43,890 nucleotides of DNA from Cryomorphaceae bacterium (GTDB taxonomy: Bacteria; Bacteroidota; Bacteroidia; Flavobacteriales; Flavobacteriaceae). The position numbers and the translations under genes are program-made. Shown in pieces: positions 14,673 to 24,283 of this stretch (positions are counted from its first letter, which is position 1; every line of letters begins with the position of its first letter). The notes under the pieces are model-generated. The model worked only from the letters and a program-made list of their open reading frames with translations. It did no database searches and had not been told where the DNA came from. The stretch spans positions 1 through 43,890 of the forward strand of contig QOQA01000011.1 in the NCBI GenBank assembly GCA_003331875.1. Reading direction: 5' to 3'.

Positions 14673-17061
14673 AAGTTATTTGAATAGAAATTTGATCATT
14701 GATTTTTTAATCCTTTGCTCTTTTTGTCTAATCTCTTTAATTTATTTTAAACCCGTTCTCTCTGGGAAAAAAATCAAACAATCTGATATTGATCAATTCT
14801 CAGGTATGTCCAGACAAATTGTGGAGCACAGAGAAAAGTTTAACGAGGAGCCTTATTGGCTTGATAATGCATTTTTGGGTATGCCAACATATCAGGTCGC
14901 TGCAAAATATCCATTTGATGTTTTAGATAAGGTTGACAACTTAATTCGTTTTCTACCGCGACCTGCTGATTATCTTTTTGTTTACTTACTTTCATTTTTC
15001 CTTTTACTAAAAAGTATGAAAGTTAGAAGTGACTATGCTTTTTTTGGATCTATTGCATTTGCATTTTCAACCTATCTTATTATCATTTTAGGTGTTGGTC
15101 ATAATACAAAGGCGTTGGCGATTGGTTATACTCCATTGGCTTTGGCGGGACTTTTCAAAATTCTAAATCAAAGGATTTTAACTGGTATTCTTATTTGCTC
15201 AATAGGACTGGGGCTTCAAATAAATGCAAATCATTATCAAATGACTTACTACTTTATGATGCTAATGGGTCTTATTTTGATTATATCTACCCTAATAGTT
15301 AGAAATAAAAATCCCAAAACCAGTTTTACTAAAATTGGAGCATTTGCATCATCTGTTTTGATTGCCATTCTTTTGAACTCTTCATCAATTATGGCAACCA
15401 AAGAGTACTCAGAATTTAGTACGAGAGGTAGTTCTGATATTTCTATAAATGCAGATGGTAGCGAAAAACAAGATCTGAATGGGCTTAGTAAAGATTATAT
15501 TACAGAGTACAGTTATGGGAAACTTGAGAGTTTAAATCTTATTATTCCGAGATTTATGGGTGGAGGGAGCTCTGATCTTATTGAAAAGGATACAGAATTT
15601 TTTAAAAGCTTATCCAACTATGATCCTCAATCTGCAAACTTAATCTATCAAAATGCAAGGTTGTATTGGGGCGATCAGCCAATTGTTGCTGCGCCAGCAT
15701 ATATAGGTATAAGTGTCTTTTACTTATTTATAATATCGCTGTTTTATTTAGACAAAAAAACTTTAGGATGGGTAGTTCCGTCTTTGCTTTTCGCCCTATT
15801 CTTATCGTGGGGTAAAAACTTTTCTTCATTGACTAACTTGATGATTGACTATTTTCCTTTTTATGATAAATTTAGAGCTGTATCCTCCATACAGGTCATC
15901 ATTGAGCTTCTCATTCCACTAATAGCAACAATTGGTGTCTTTAAGATCTTTGAAGGTAAAAATCCCGAAAAGATGAATAACAAAAAAATCATTTATCCAT
16001 CATTAATTTTTATAGCAACTCTGTTTTTATTTTTAATGTTTGGAGAATCCATTTTTAGTTTTCAATCTGAAAGAGAAGTTTTTGGAGCTTACCCTGAAAT
16101 TCTTGACATGATCTTAAATGAGAGAAAATCTGTATTTAGGGAAGATGTCATGCGATCTATATTTATTGTTTCTGCTGTTTTCATTTCAATTTTTGCAGTC
16201 AAGAAAAAATATTTATCAAAAAAGTATATTGTTCCAATTCTTACAATAATTGTTTTAATTGACTTATGGTCGTTTAATATGAATTATGTCAATGATGATA
16301 ACTTTACTAATTCATCAAAAGTAAAAACACCTTTTAATATTAATGAAATAGATAAGGAAATTTTATCAGATAAATCAGACTTTAGGGTTTATGAAAGCTT
16401 CCGTGGGTTTGTTAACGGAAGAACTTCTTTTTTTCACAATTCAATCTCGGGATATCATGCTGCAAAGCCTAAAAGAATGCAAGATATTTATGACTTTTAT
16501 CTTTTAAAAAATGAGCTGGATGTTCTTGACATGCTAAATGTTAAGTACATTATTGACATAAATCAAAGTGGTAATATTGAATTAAAGACCAATCAAAATG
16601 TTTTAGGTAGCGCCTGGTTTGTGGATGAGGTAGAAAATGTAGAGAGCCCTAATGAGGAGCTTCTTGGACTATCAAATCTTGACTTTAAAACAAAGTGTAT
16701 AAGTGTCAATTTGGAGAGCAAAATATATAACGAGCGTTCTAAAAATAAGATTAAGGTTGTTGAAAAAACACCAAATAAAATTACATACAAAGTCTCAGCC
16801 ATTGATACCGGATTTATAGTTTTTTCTGAGGCATTTTATAAAAATGGATGGGAGGCAAAAGTAAACGGCCAAATTAAAAAACATCAAAAGGTAAATTATT
16901 TATTGAGAGGTTTAGAGGTTGAAAAAGGCGAATATGAAATTGTATTCAGCTTTGACCCTCCAATAGTAAAAACAGGTTCATTCCTAATGGCAGGTTCTAA
17001 TATTTTATTATTGATTTTAATCATTTTTTATTTTCGAAATCAACTTAAAAATGTACGATAA
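14656..17061 (+). CDS. YfhO family integral membrane protein
   Basis: At 801 residues this is a large polytopic protein of the YfhO family (GT-C-like membrane glycosyltransferase fold). In Firmicutes YfhO is linked to glycosylation of lipoteichoic acid. In Bacteroidota its substrate is unknown. Seen: an N-terminal helix (about 13-33), then the loop KPVLSGKKIKQSDIDQFSGM with QSD, the DNAFLGMPTYQV motif, many hydrophobic helices between about 100 and 530, and a C-terminal beta-rich soluble domain (about 560-770, with FRVYESFRGFVNGRTSFFHNSISGYHAAKPKRMQD) before a final anchor helix (775-795). It overlaps DUF4834 by 17 nt and the methyltransferase by 11 nt, so the operon is tightly coupled. Confidence 0.92.
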   Translation: MKRLIKSYLNRNLIIDFLILCSFCLISLIYFKPVLSGKKIKQSDIDQFSGMSRQIVEHREKFNEEPYWLDNAFLGMPTYQVAAKYPFDVLDKVDNLIRFLPRPADYLFVYLLSFFLLLKSMKVRSDYAFFGSIAFAFSTYLIIILGVGHNTKALAIGYTPLALAGLFKILNQRILTGILICSIGLGLQINANHYQMTYYFMMLMGLILIISTLIVRNKNPKTSFTKIGAFASSVLIAILLNSSSIMATKEYSEFSTRGSSDISINADGSEKQDLNGLSKDYITEYSYGKLESLNLIIPRFMGGGSSDLIEKDTEFFKSLSNYDPQSANLIYQNARLYWGDQPIVAAPAYIGISVFYLFIISLFYLDKKTLGWVVPSLLFALFLSWGKNFSSLTNLMIDYFPFYDKFRAVSSIQVIIELLIPLIATIGVFKIFEGKNPEKMNNKKIIYPSLIFIATLFLFLMFGESIFSFQSEREVFGAYPEILDMILNERKSVFREDVMRSIFIVSAVFISIFAVKKKYLSKKYIVPILTIIVLIDLWSFNMNYVNDDNFTNSSKVKTPFNINEIDKEILSDKSDFRVYESFRGFVNGRTSFFHNSISGYHAAKPKRMQDIYDFYLLKNELDVLDMLNVKYIIDINQSGNIELKTNQNVLGSAWFVDEVENVESPNEELLGLSNLDFKTKCISVNLESKIYNERSKNKIKVVEKTPNKITYKVSAIDTGFIVFSEAFYKNGWEAKVNGQIKKHQKVNYLLRGLEVEKGEYEIVFSFDPPIVKTGSFLMAGSNILLLILIIFYFRNQLKNVR

Positions 17062-17611
17062 AATCCCTGCTAACAGATATAAAAAAACTTTAAAGATGCT
17101 GAATGAGGTCTCCCCATCACCAAGTGTGATTTTTGATCTTGGGGTCAGGAACCCCTTTTCGGAAATCATGGAAAAAAATAATTATAAGGTTTACAATACT
17201 AGTGGACAAGATTTCGACTTGGATCCAAAAATTGATATTCCTAGTGATGTAGATTTGGTAACTGGTTTTGAAATTATAGAGCATTTAGTATCGCCTTACA
17301 CATTATTAAAGAATCTAAGCGCAAAGAAGATTTTATTAACAGTTCCCTTAAAGCTTTGGTTTGCGAAGGCCTATAAAAGCAGACATGATGAAAGAGATCG
17401 TCACTATCATGAATTTGAAGCTTGGCAGTTTGACTGGCTTTTAGAGAAATCTGGATGGAAAATAATTAAAAAAGAACTTTGGAAAAGCCCAACAAACAAA
17501 ATTGGCATTAGACCTTTTTTGAGACTATTTACACACAGGTATTATGCTGTATATGCTGAAAGAACAAAAGAGAATTTTAATAATTATTACAAGGGGGTTT
17601 TAAATTTATAG
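17051..17611 (+). CDS. Class I SAM-dependent methyltransferase-like protein
   Basis: The 186-residue chain has the late motifs of a Methyltransf_23-type enzyme: VDLVTGFEIIEHLVSPYTLLKNL (about 73-95) and KKILLTVPLKLWF. Histidine-rich HDERDRHYHEFEAWQFDWLLEKSGWKII follows. The SAM-binding loop is atypical: instead of G-x-G-x-G it reads FDLGVRNPFSEIM (residues 28-40). This variant appears normal for the group that accompanies YfhO in flavobacteria, as I recall it. It probably methylates a glycan or lipid-linked sugar in the surface-polymer pathway encoded by this operon. The start is fixed by the 11-nt overlap with yfhO. Confidence 0.85.
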   Translation: MYDKIPANRYKKTLKMLNEVSPSPSVIFDLGVRNPFSEIMEKNNYKVYNTSGQDFDLDPKIDIPSDVDLVTGFEIIEHLVSPYTLLKNLSAKKILLTVPLKLWFAKAYKSRHDERDRHYHEFEAWQFDWLLEKSGWKIIKKELWKSPTNKIGIRPFLRLFTHRYYAVYAERTKENFNNYYKGVLNL

Positions 17612-17614
17612 ATA

Positions 17615-18793
17615 ATGAAATTAGGAATGATTTTAGACGCTCCATTCCCTGACGATGCTCGGGTTTCAAATGAATGTGATCAACTGATTAAGTCTGGTCA
17701 TGAAATTTTTTTATTTTGTCTTTCATACAAAAAAAAGTTTCAGAAACTTGAGGTTTATAATGGTATAAACATTAGAAGATATTTTTGTTCAAAAATAGTT
17801 TACAAGAGTTCTGCTCTATCAAATGATTTACCATTTTATGCAATCAAAATGAAGAAAAAAATAAGACATTTTGTGCATAGTAATAATTTGGATTATTTGC
17901 ATGTTCATGATATTCAAATTGCTAATGCTGCAGCCCAAATTTGTGATGAATTGGGGTTAAAATTTACATTAGATCTGCATGAAAATCGACCTGAAATAAT
18001 GAAATCCTACAAACACGTCAATACAATTTTCGGAAAACTTTTCATTAGTCCAAATCGTTGGAAAATTGCAGAAGAAAAATTTGTAGCAAAAGCCCACAAA
18101 ATAATCACAGTTACAGAACATGCAAAAAAAGAACTTATCAAAAGATGTAACGTTGATCAAAAAAAGGTAGTTGTATATCCAAATACGGTAAAACAAAGCT
18201 TTTACCTAAATAAACACTTGGATGAAGAGCTGACAAAAACTTATTCAAAAAATTTTGTTTTAATCTACATTGGAAATACCTCTGAAAGAAGAGGACTGGA
18301 AACAGTGATAGATTCTTTACCGTCCATTAAAAAGAAAATAAAAAATGTCAAGTTGATTATAATTGGTAAAAGTTCATACGATAATGAATTAAAGTATAAA
18401 ATTGAAAAACTAGATCTGTTTAGTTGTGTTGATTTTATTGGCTGGAAAAGAGAAGATGAACTTTATAAGTATTTGATGGTTTCAAAGCTAGGATTATCAC
18501 CACTTCACAGGAATAAACACCACGATACAACTTATGCAAATAAACTTTTCCAATATATTTCATTTGGTCTGCCAGTGATTTGTAGTAACTCAACTGCACA
18601 ATCAGAGCTTGTAGATAGTTATAAATGTGGAAAAGTATTTAAAGAGAAGAGCCATACAGATTTTCAAAAAGTAGTTGTATCAATTTTCAATAATAAAAAA
18701 GAATACGAGTTGTTAAGGTCAAACTGTTTTAAAGCTATTGAGAAATTAAACAATAGTGTTGTTTCAAAAAAAATGATTTCTAGTTATGAATAG
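17615..18793 (+). CDS. GT4 family glycosyltransferase
   Basis: This 392-residue GT-B fold enzyme has an N-terminal acceptor domain, starting MKLGMILDAPFPDDARVSNECDQL, with YLHVHDIQIANAAAQICDELG and LDLHENRPE near 92-130. The C-terminal donor domain (GT4, about 205-370) contains VLIYIGNTSERRGLETVIDSL, VDFIGWKREDELYKYL and the sugar-nucleotide signature around HDTTYANKLFQYISFGLPVICSNS (about 303-326). It probably adds a sugar to a lipid-linked intermediate at the cytoplasmic face. It starts 3 nt after the methyltransferase stop and overlaps the next glycosyltransferase by 8 nt. Confidence 0.92.
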   Translation: MKLGMILDAPFPDDARVSNECDQLIKSGHEIFLFCLSYKKKFQKLEVYNGINIRRYFCSKIVYKSSALSNDLPFYAIKMKKKIRHFVHSNNLDYLHVHDIQIANAAAQICDELGLKFTLDLHENRPEIMKSYKHVNTIFGKLFISPNRWKIAEEKFVAKAHKIITVTEHAKKELIKRCNVDQKKVVVYPNTVKQSFYLNKHLDEELTKTYSKNFVLIYIGNTSERRGLETVIDSLPSIKKKIKNVKLIIIGKSSYDNELKYKIEKLDLFSCVDFIGWKREDELYKYLMVSKLGLSPLHRNKHHDTTYANKLFQYISFGLPVICSNSTAQSELVDSYKCGKVFKEKSHTDFQKVVVSIFNNKKEYELLRSNCFKAIEKLNNSVVSKKMISSYE

Positions 18794-20057
18794 AAAATCT
18801 ATAGGAATTTTAACTTACTATTGGCCTCCTTCAGGTGGATCTGGAGTTCAAAGGTGGCTCAGATTTTCTAATCATCTAGCAGAATTGGGTTGGGAGGTTC
18901 ATGTTTTTACATTTGAAAATCCTCAGTTTGAGGTAATTGATAATGATAATATTGACTTGGTAAATCCATCAATAAAGGTGAATAAAATAAAAGGGTTTGA
19001 ACCGTCCAAGTTTTTAAAAAGCCTATTTACTTATAAATCAAAATTCAGAAGCTATTCTGATGGAATTGGCTTCAGGCATGACAATAACTCCATCACATCA
19101 GCAGTAATTAGAGAGTTATTATTCTTTCCTGATGCAAGAAAGTTTTTAATTGGTCCTGCATACAGATTTATTAAAAAATATTTTCAAGAAAATAATTTAA
19201 ATCATCTCATTACAACAGGCCCCCCTCATTCAATGCATAATGTTGGGCTAAGGCTAAAAAAAGATATCAAAATAAAGTGGATATCAGATTTTAGAGATCC
19301 CTGGTCCAATTTTTTTCAAAATAAATTACTAAACCAATTGGAATCAACACAAAAGAAACACCTTAAAGAAGAGGAAAGAATTTTAAAAAATGCAGATGCA
19401 GTATTAACAACTGCGAAAAGTTTAAATCAAAAGTTCTCTAAGGTTAATAATGAATGTTTTTATATTCCAAGTGGATTTGAAAATACTATATCCTGTAAAC
19501 CTCATAAAAAATTTAGAATTCTTTACGCGGGTTCTATGAAACTAATACAAAATCCAAGAAATCTTTGGGATGCATTGTCAGACTTAATTGAAACCAAAGA
19601 AAATTTTAAAGAACTTGTTGAAATAGTTTTAATTGGAAGTATTGATAACCATATTTTAATTTCTGATGAATTCAAAAAAATTAAAAAAAGAAAAATAATT
19701 GATCCTATCTCCAAAAGTGAACTCGATAAAGAAATTGGAATTTCAGAACTTTTGGTCGTTTGTTCGGTAAATATGAAAGGTTCGAATGACATAATTCCTG
19801 GAAAGTTTTTTCATTATTTATCATCAAATAAAAATATTCTTGGGATTAGTAACAAAGGAAGTGATCTAGAAAATATTATAATCGATACGCAGTCAGGCAA
19901 GTCATTTGACTATAATAATTATCATGATTTAAAAAATTATATTTACGAGTGCTTTGAGAGCTATTTAATGGGAAAATCAAAAAAACGAAAAACAGTTTCT
20001 AAATATATGTCCAATAATATTGCGGAAAAAATTGAACAAATAATTACAAAATTATAG
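18786..20057 (+). CDS. GT4-like glycosyltransferase
   Basis: The 423-residue protein is a GT-B glycosyltransferase of the GT4/GT5-like type. It begins with ILTYYWPPSGGSGVQRWLRFSNHLAELGWEVHVFT, the N-terminal loop of WcaI-like enzymes. ITTGPPHSMHNVGLRL and WISDFRDPWSN (about 138-175) are also characteristic. The donor domain includes KFRILYAGSMKLIQNPRNLWDAL and VVCSVNMKGSNDIIPGKFFHYLSSNKNILGIS (about 325-355). It is coupled to its neighbours by an 8-nt overlap and a 1-nt gap, so it belongs to the same glycan assembly operon. The sugar specificity is unknown. Confidence 0.9.
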   Translation: MNRKSIGILTYYWPPSGGSGVQRWLRFSNHLAELGWEVHVFTFENPQFEVIDNDNIDLVNPSIKVNKIKGFEPSKFLKSLFTYKSKFRSYSDGIGFRHDNNSITSAVIRELLFFPDARKFLIGPAYRFIKKYFQENNLNHLITTGPPHSMHNVGLRLKKDIKIKWISDFRDPWSNFFQNKLLNQLESTQKKHLKEEERILKNADAVLTTAKSLNQKFSKVNNECFYIPSGFENTISCKPHKKFRILYAGSMKLIQNPRNLWDALSDLIETKENFKELVEIVLIGSIDNHILISDEFKKIKKRKIIDPISKSELDKEIGISELLVVCSVNMKGSNDIIPGKFFHYLSSNKNILGISNKGSDLENIIIDTQSGKSFDYNNYHDLKNYIYECFESYLMGKSKKRKTVSKYMSNNIAEKIEQIITKL

Positions 20058-20058
20058 C

Positions 20059-21525
20059 ATGGGAATTGTATTAAACCAATCATATAAAAATATCATTATA
20101 ATTATTATTGCAATAATAATTGGTGGTTTTAACACCTTGTTCTTTTATCCAGCTTTCCTTCAAGCCGAATATTATGGCCTTGTTGTTTTTTTACTAGCTA
20201 CTTCAAATCTTTTAATGCCGCTAGTTTCATTCGGAAGTCAACATACAATTATAAAATATTTTTCTTCCTACGAAAATAAAGTTGAAAAAGATGTTTTCAT
20301 GTCCTCCGTTATTTTTATTCCATTGCTAACTATTATTCCAATTTCAATATTGGTAGTGCAATTTCATGATACAATCGGAAGTTTTTTATCAGTTCAAAAT
20401 CCAATAATTGATTCTTATGTGTGGGTAATATTTTTAGTAGCTTTTGCAACTTCTTATTTTGAAGTTTTTTATTCTTGGTCTAGGGTTCAGTTGAAGACTG
20501 TATTTGGGAATTTTTTAAAAGAAATATTTCCAAGGCTCTCAATTCTGATTTTACTGACCTTGGTTTATCTTGGACAAATAACAAAGGAGAATTTTATTTG
20601 GTGGCTCACTGGCTTTTATTACCTGAGACTTTTGATTATGATGATTTATTCTTTTTATTTATACCTGCCAAAATTTTATTTTTCTATTCCCAACAATATA
20701 GGAGAAGTTTTAACCTATTCACTATTTATTTTCTTAGCAGGATCAGCTGCTAGTATATTGATTGATATTGATAAGTTTATGATTCCTCAAAAAGAAGTAA
20801 TATCACAAACAGCATTTTATGCTGTAGCTGTTTTTATTGCGACTGTTGTTGAAATTCCTGGAAGAGCCATGTTTCAAATTGTAAATCCTCTTGTTGCAAA
20901 GGCGCTAAATGAAAATGATTTTAAGGGTCTTGAAACCCTTTATAAAAAGAGCTCGCTTAATCTAATTATAGTGTCGGGGCTGTTTTTCTTGCTGATAAAT
21001 TTAAATGTAAATCCTTTCTATAATTTGATTTTAGATTCCTCATATTCAACTGCTGTTTTGGTTGTTTTAATAATATCCGTAAGCAAATTGATTTTAATGA
21101 GCTTTGGTTGTGGACCTGCAATTCTTGCCACTGCAAAATTTTATAAAATAACATTACCCTTTTCGTTGTTGATGGCTGTTTCCGTTTATTTTCTAAATGA
21201 TAATCTGATCGATTTATACAGCATTAATGGAGCTGCTTTATCTACATTAATTGTAATATTTATTTTTACTTTTCTTAAAATCATCTACTTAAAATATAAG
21301 TTAAAAATACAACCGTACTCTTTGGACACACTTAAAGTTTTTGTTCTGATTGCAGTTCTTTTTTTTATTACTGATTTAGTTAATTTTAATAAGAACTATA
21401 TGGTTGAAATAATTGTGAAATCCGTAGCAGTTTCTGCAGTTTACATTATTTTTATTTATAGAATGGGAATCTCTAATGAAATAAATTCAGTAATAAAAAA
21501 AACCTTATCCAAGTTTAGTTTTTAA
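20059..21525 (+). CDS. Wzx-like polysaccharide flippase
   Basis: This 488-residue protein has about 12-14 predicted membrane helices. It fits the oligosaccharide/polysaccharide exporter branch of the MOP (MATE-like) superfamily, which flips undecaprenyl-linked repeat units across the inner membrane. Seen: helix 1 (about 10-30) followed by FYPAFLQAEYYGLVVFLLATSNLLMPLVSFGSQHTIIKYFS, a family-typical opening, and VLTYSLFIFLAGSAASILIDIDKFMI near 215-245. It closes the glycan operon. Its last 21 nt overlap the end of uvrA on the other strand. No polymerase (Wzy) is in the window. Confidence 0.9.
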   Translation: MGIVLNQSYKNIIIIIIAIIIGGFNTLFFYPAFLQAEYYGLVVFLLATSNLLMPLVSFGSQHTIIKYFSSYENKVEKDVFMSSVIFIPLLTIIPISILVVQFHDTIGSFLSVQNPIIDSYVWVIFLVAFATSYFEVFYSWSRVQLKTVFGNFLKEIFPRLSILILLTLVYLGQITKENFIWWLTGFYYLRLLIMMIYSFYLYLPKFYFSIPNNIGEVLTYSLFIFLAGSAASILIDIDKFMIPQKEVISQTAFYAVAVFIATVVEIPGRAMFQIVNPLVAKALNENDFKGLETLYKKSSLNLIIVSGLFFLLINLNVNPFYNLILDSSYSTAVLVVLIISVSKLILMSFGCGPAILATAKFYKITLPFSLLMAVSVYFLNDNLIDLYSINGAALSTLIVIFIFTFLKIIYLKYKLKIQPYSLDTLKVFVLIAVLFFITDLVNFNKNYMVEIIVKSVAVSAVYIIFIYRMGISNEINSVIKKTLSKFSF

Positions 21526-24282
21526 AAACTTAGTAAGAAGAGATTTTTTATTTTTCACCAATTTTTCAGGTGATCCTGCAAAAATTAATTCTCCTCCTTT
21601 TATTCCACCATATGGCCCAAGATCTACAATATAATCAGATGACTTTATTAATTCTATATTGTGTTCTACCACAATAATTGAGTGACCGTAGCCAATTAAG
21701 TGATTAAATGAATTTAATAGTTTTTTAATATCGTGAAAGTGAAGACCAGTAGTTGGTTCATCAAAAATAAATAGTGTTTTAACCGCTGACTGCCCTTTTA
21801 GAATGAACGATGCTAGCTTAATTCTTTGTGCTTCACCACCACTCAAGGTTGATGAGGATTGTCCTAAGTTTACATAACCCATCCCAACATCAATTAAGGC
21901 TTTTAATTTATTTGCAATTTTATTTTGACCATTTTCAAGAAAAAAATTATAACCCTCATCAATTGTCATTTTTAAAATATCATCAATATTTTTATTTTGA
22001 TAACTTACTTGTAGAACGTTTTTTTTAAATCTTTTTCCTTTACATGTTTCACAAATTAAATTGATATCCGCCATAAACTGCATTTCAACTTTTATTGTAC
22101 CCTCTCCCTTACAATCATCACACCTTCCTCCATCGACATTAAACGAAAAGTGTTTTGGCTTAAATGAGAATTGTTTAGATGCTGATTGTTTAGCAAAAAG
22201 GTTGCGAATGTCATCATATGCTTTTATGTATGTAACAGGATTTGATCTAGAAGATTGGCCAATTGGATTTTGATCAATGAACTCAATGGAGCTTATATCA
22301 TCCAAATTTCCACTAATAGATGAAAATTGACCAGGTTTAGTTGTGTAAATACCTTTTGATTGTAATAAAGCAGGATATAATATTTTTTTTACTAGTGTTG
22401 TTTTTCCACTACCAGATATCCCAGTGACACAGACTAAAGAGTTTAAGGGAAAGCTTATATTGATGTTCTTTAAATTGTTTTCTCTGCAACCCTTAAGTAC
22501 AATTTTTCTATTATTACTTCTTCTTTTTGATGGTACAGGAATTTCATTTTGGTTTTGAAGATATTTGGCTGTAATCGTTTTTGATTTTATAATGTGATTT
22601 AAAGATCCTTGAGCAACAACCTCTCCTCCTTGGCTTCCTGCCCCAGGACCTAAATCAATAATTTGGTCTGCTGATCTAATTATGTCTTCGTCATGCTCAA
22701 CAATAATGACAGTGTTCCCTATAGATCTTAAATTCTGTAAAATAGAAATTAACTTTGTTGTGTCCTCAGGATGTAAACCAACACTTGGTTCATCCAAAAC
22801 ATAAATTGATCCAACTAGGGCGCTGCCAATTGATGTTGCGATATTTATTCTTTGTGTTTCACCCCCTGAAAGAGAGTTTGATTTCCTATTTAAGGTTAAA
22901 TAAGGAAGTCCAACTTTACATAAAAATGATAATCTGTTTTTTATTTCTACAATGATTCTATTAGACTTTTTTAAATCAGTTTCTGATAGTTCAATTTTAT
23001 TAAAAAAGCCTAAAACATCCTCAATTGGGAGCTGTACTAAATCAGAAATGGATAATCCATTTATTTTGACATAGTTGGCCTCCTTTCTAAGCCGTGTCCC
23101 ACCACACTCAGTACATAGAGTTCTTCCTCGGTACCTTGAAAGCATAACTCTATTTTGAATTTTGTACATTTTTTTTTCAAGTTTAGCAAAGAAGTAGTTG
23201 ATCCCTTTAAAATATTCATTGCCATCCCAAATAAGTTGTTTTTCATTTTCATTTAATTTAAAATAAGGGCGATGAATAGGGAAATTAAATTTTTGAGAGT
23301 TTTTTACAAGTAAATCTTTATACTTTCCAAGCTTCTGTCCTCTCCAAGGTGCGATACAATTTTCATAAACAGAAAGGCCTGTATTTGGTATTACAAGTTC
23401 TGGGTCAATTCCCATTATATCACCATATCCACCACAATTACTACACGCTCCAAATGGATTGTTGAAACTAAACAAGTGTTCTGTTGGCTTAATGAACTTT
23501 ATGCCGTCTTGTTCAAATTTCTTGGAAAATAATTTATAGCAATCATCCTTTAAGCTTTTTATATACATCTCATCATTCCCCTGATAAAAAGCATTTTCAA
23601 TTGAATCGGTAATCCTGTCTAGATAATCTTTATCCTTTTTATAAATAGATCTGTCAATTACCAAATAGAGCTTTTCTTTACTTGTAGAAGTGAAATCCTC
23701 TATTTGATAAGTAACTCCATCAGATTCTATTCGAGAGTAGCCATCATCATGAAATAAATTTAAATATTTTTTTAATTCAATATTTTCTGGGCAGTTAAGT
23801 TTGACCATAACCAAAAACTTATCGCCTTCACTAAAACTGCTTATGTAATCAATTACAGTATCAAGACTATCAATAATCACTTCTTTATTTGTTATTGGGC
23901 TATATGTTTTTCCAATTCTTGAGTAAAGTAATTTCAGATAATCATAAATTTCTGAGCTTGTTCCAACAGTTGACCTTGGGTTTGAATTGTTTACTTTTTG
24001 TTCAATTGCAATTGCAGGTGATAAACCTCTTATTTTTTTTACTTTAGGTTTTTTAATTTTACCCAAGAACTGTCTTGCGTATGATGATAAACTTTCAATG
24101 AACCTTCTCTGACCTTCAGCAAATATTGTATCAAATGCCAGACTTGACTTACCTGAACCTGAAAGACCTGTAATAACTATTAATTTTTTTTTTGGAATTT
24201 TTAAACTTATGTTTTTTAGATTATGCATCTCTGCACCCTCTATAGTTATTTCCTCCTTTATTTTTTTTGTTCCTACTGACAT
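21505..24282 (-). CDS. uvrA: Excinuclease ABC subunit A (UvrA)
   Basis: This is the DNA-damage-recognition ATPase of nucleotide excision repair, acting with UvrB and UvrC. From the ATG at 24282 it has 925 residues. That ATG lies 1 nt after the upstream stop. A TTG at 24294 would add four residues and overlap it. Two ABC modules are complete: Walker A GLSGSGKSS (about 39-47) and GISGSGKTT, signatures LSGGETQRI and LSGGEAQRI, Walker B YVLDEPSVGLH and FIFDEPTTGLH. All three zinc-type cysteine groups are present (CSNCGGYG; CTECGGTRL with its helix; CDDCKGEG...CETCKGKR). Length is normal for Bacteroidota. Confidence 0.97.
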   Translation of the reverse strand: MSVGTKKIKEEITIEGAEMHNLKNISLKIPKKKLIVITGLSGSGKSSLAFDTIFAEGQRRFIESLSSYARQFLGKIKKPKVKKIRGLSPAIAIEQKVNNSNPRSTVGTSSEIYDYLKLLYSRIGKTYSPITNKEVIIDSLDTVIDYISSFSEGDKFLVMVKLNCPENIELKKYLNLFHDDGYSRIESDGVTYQIEDFTSTSKEKLYLVIDRSIYKKDKDYLDRITDSIENAFYQGNDEMYIKSLKDDCYKLFSKKFEQDGIKFIKPTEHLFSFNNPFGACSNCGGYGDIMGIDPELVIPNTGLSVYENCIAPWRGQKLGKYKDLLVKNSQKFNFPIHRPYFKLNENEKQLIWDGNEYFKGINYFFAKLEKKMYKIQNRVMLSRYRGRTLCTECGGTRLRKEANYVKINGLSISDLVQLPIEDVLGFFNKIELSETDLKKSNRIIVEIKNRLSFLCKVGLPYLTLNRKSNSLSGGETQRINIATSIGSALVGSIYVLDEPSVGLHPEDTTKLISILQNLRSIGNTVIIVEHDEDIIRSADQIIDLGPGAGSQGGEVVAQGSLNHIIKSKTITAKYLQNQNEIPVPSKRRSNNRKIVLKGCRENNLKNINISFPLNSLVCVTGISGSGKTTLVKKILYPALLQSKGIYTTKPGQFSSISGNLDDISSIEFIDQNPIGQSSRSNPVTYIKAYDDIRNLFAKQSASKQFSFKPKHFSFNVDGGRCDDCKGEGTIKVEMQFMADINLICETCKGKRFKKNVLQVSYQNKNIDDILKMTIDEGYNFFLENGQNKIANKLKALIDVGMGYVNLGQSSSTLSGGEAQRIKLASFILKGQSAVKTLFIFDEPTTGLHFHDIKKLLNSFNHLIGYGHSIIVVEHNIELIKSSDYIVDLGPYGGIKGGELIFAGSPEKLVKNKKSLLTKFLKTKLG

Positions 24283-24283
24283 T

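Noticed and set aside
16593-16802. Antisense frame of 69 codons inside yfhO
   Set aside because: It is fully covered by the strong YfhO reading and shows no domain.
20966-21154. Antisense frame in the flippase gene
   Set aside because: The flippase reading is long and well supported, and this frame has no domain or conserved motif.
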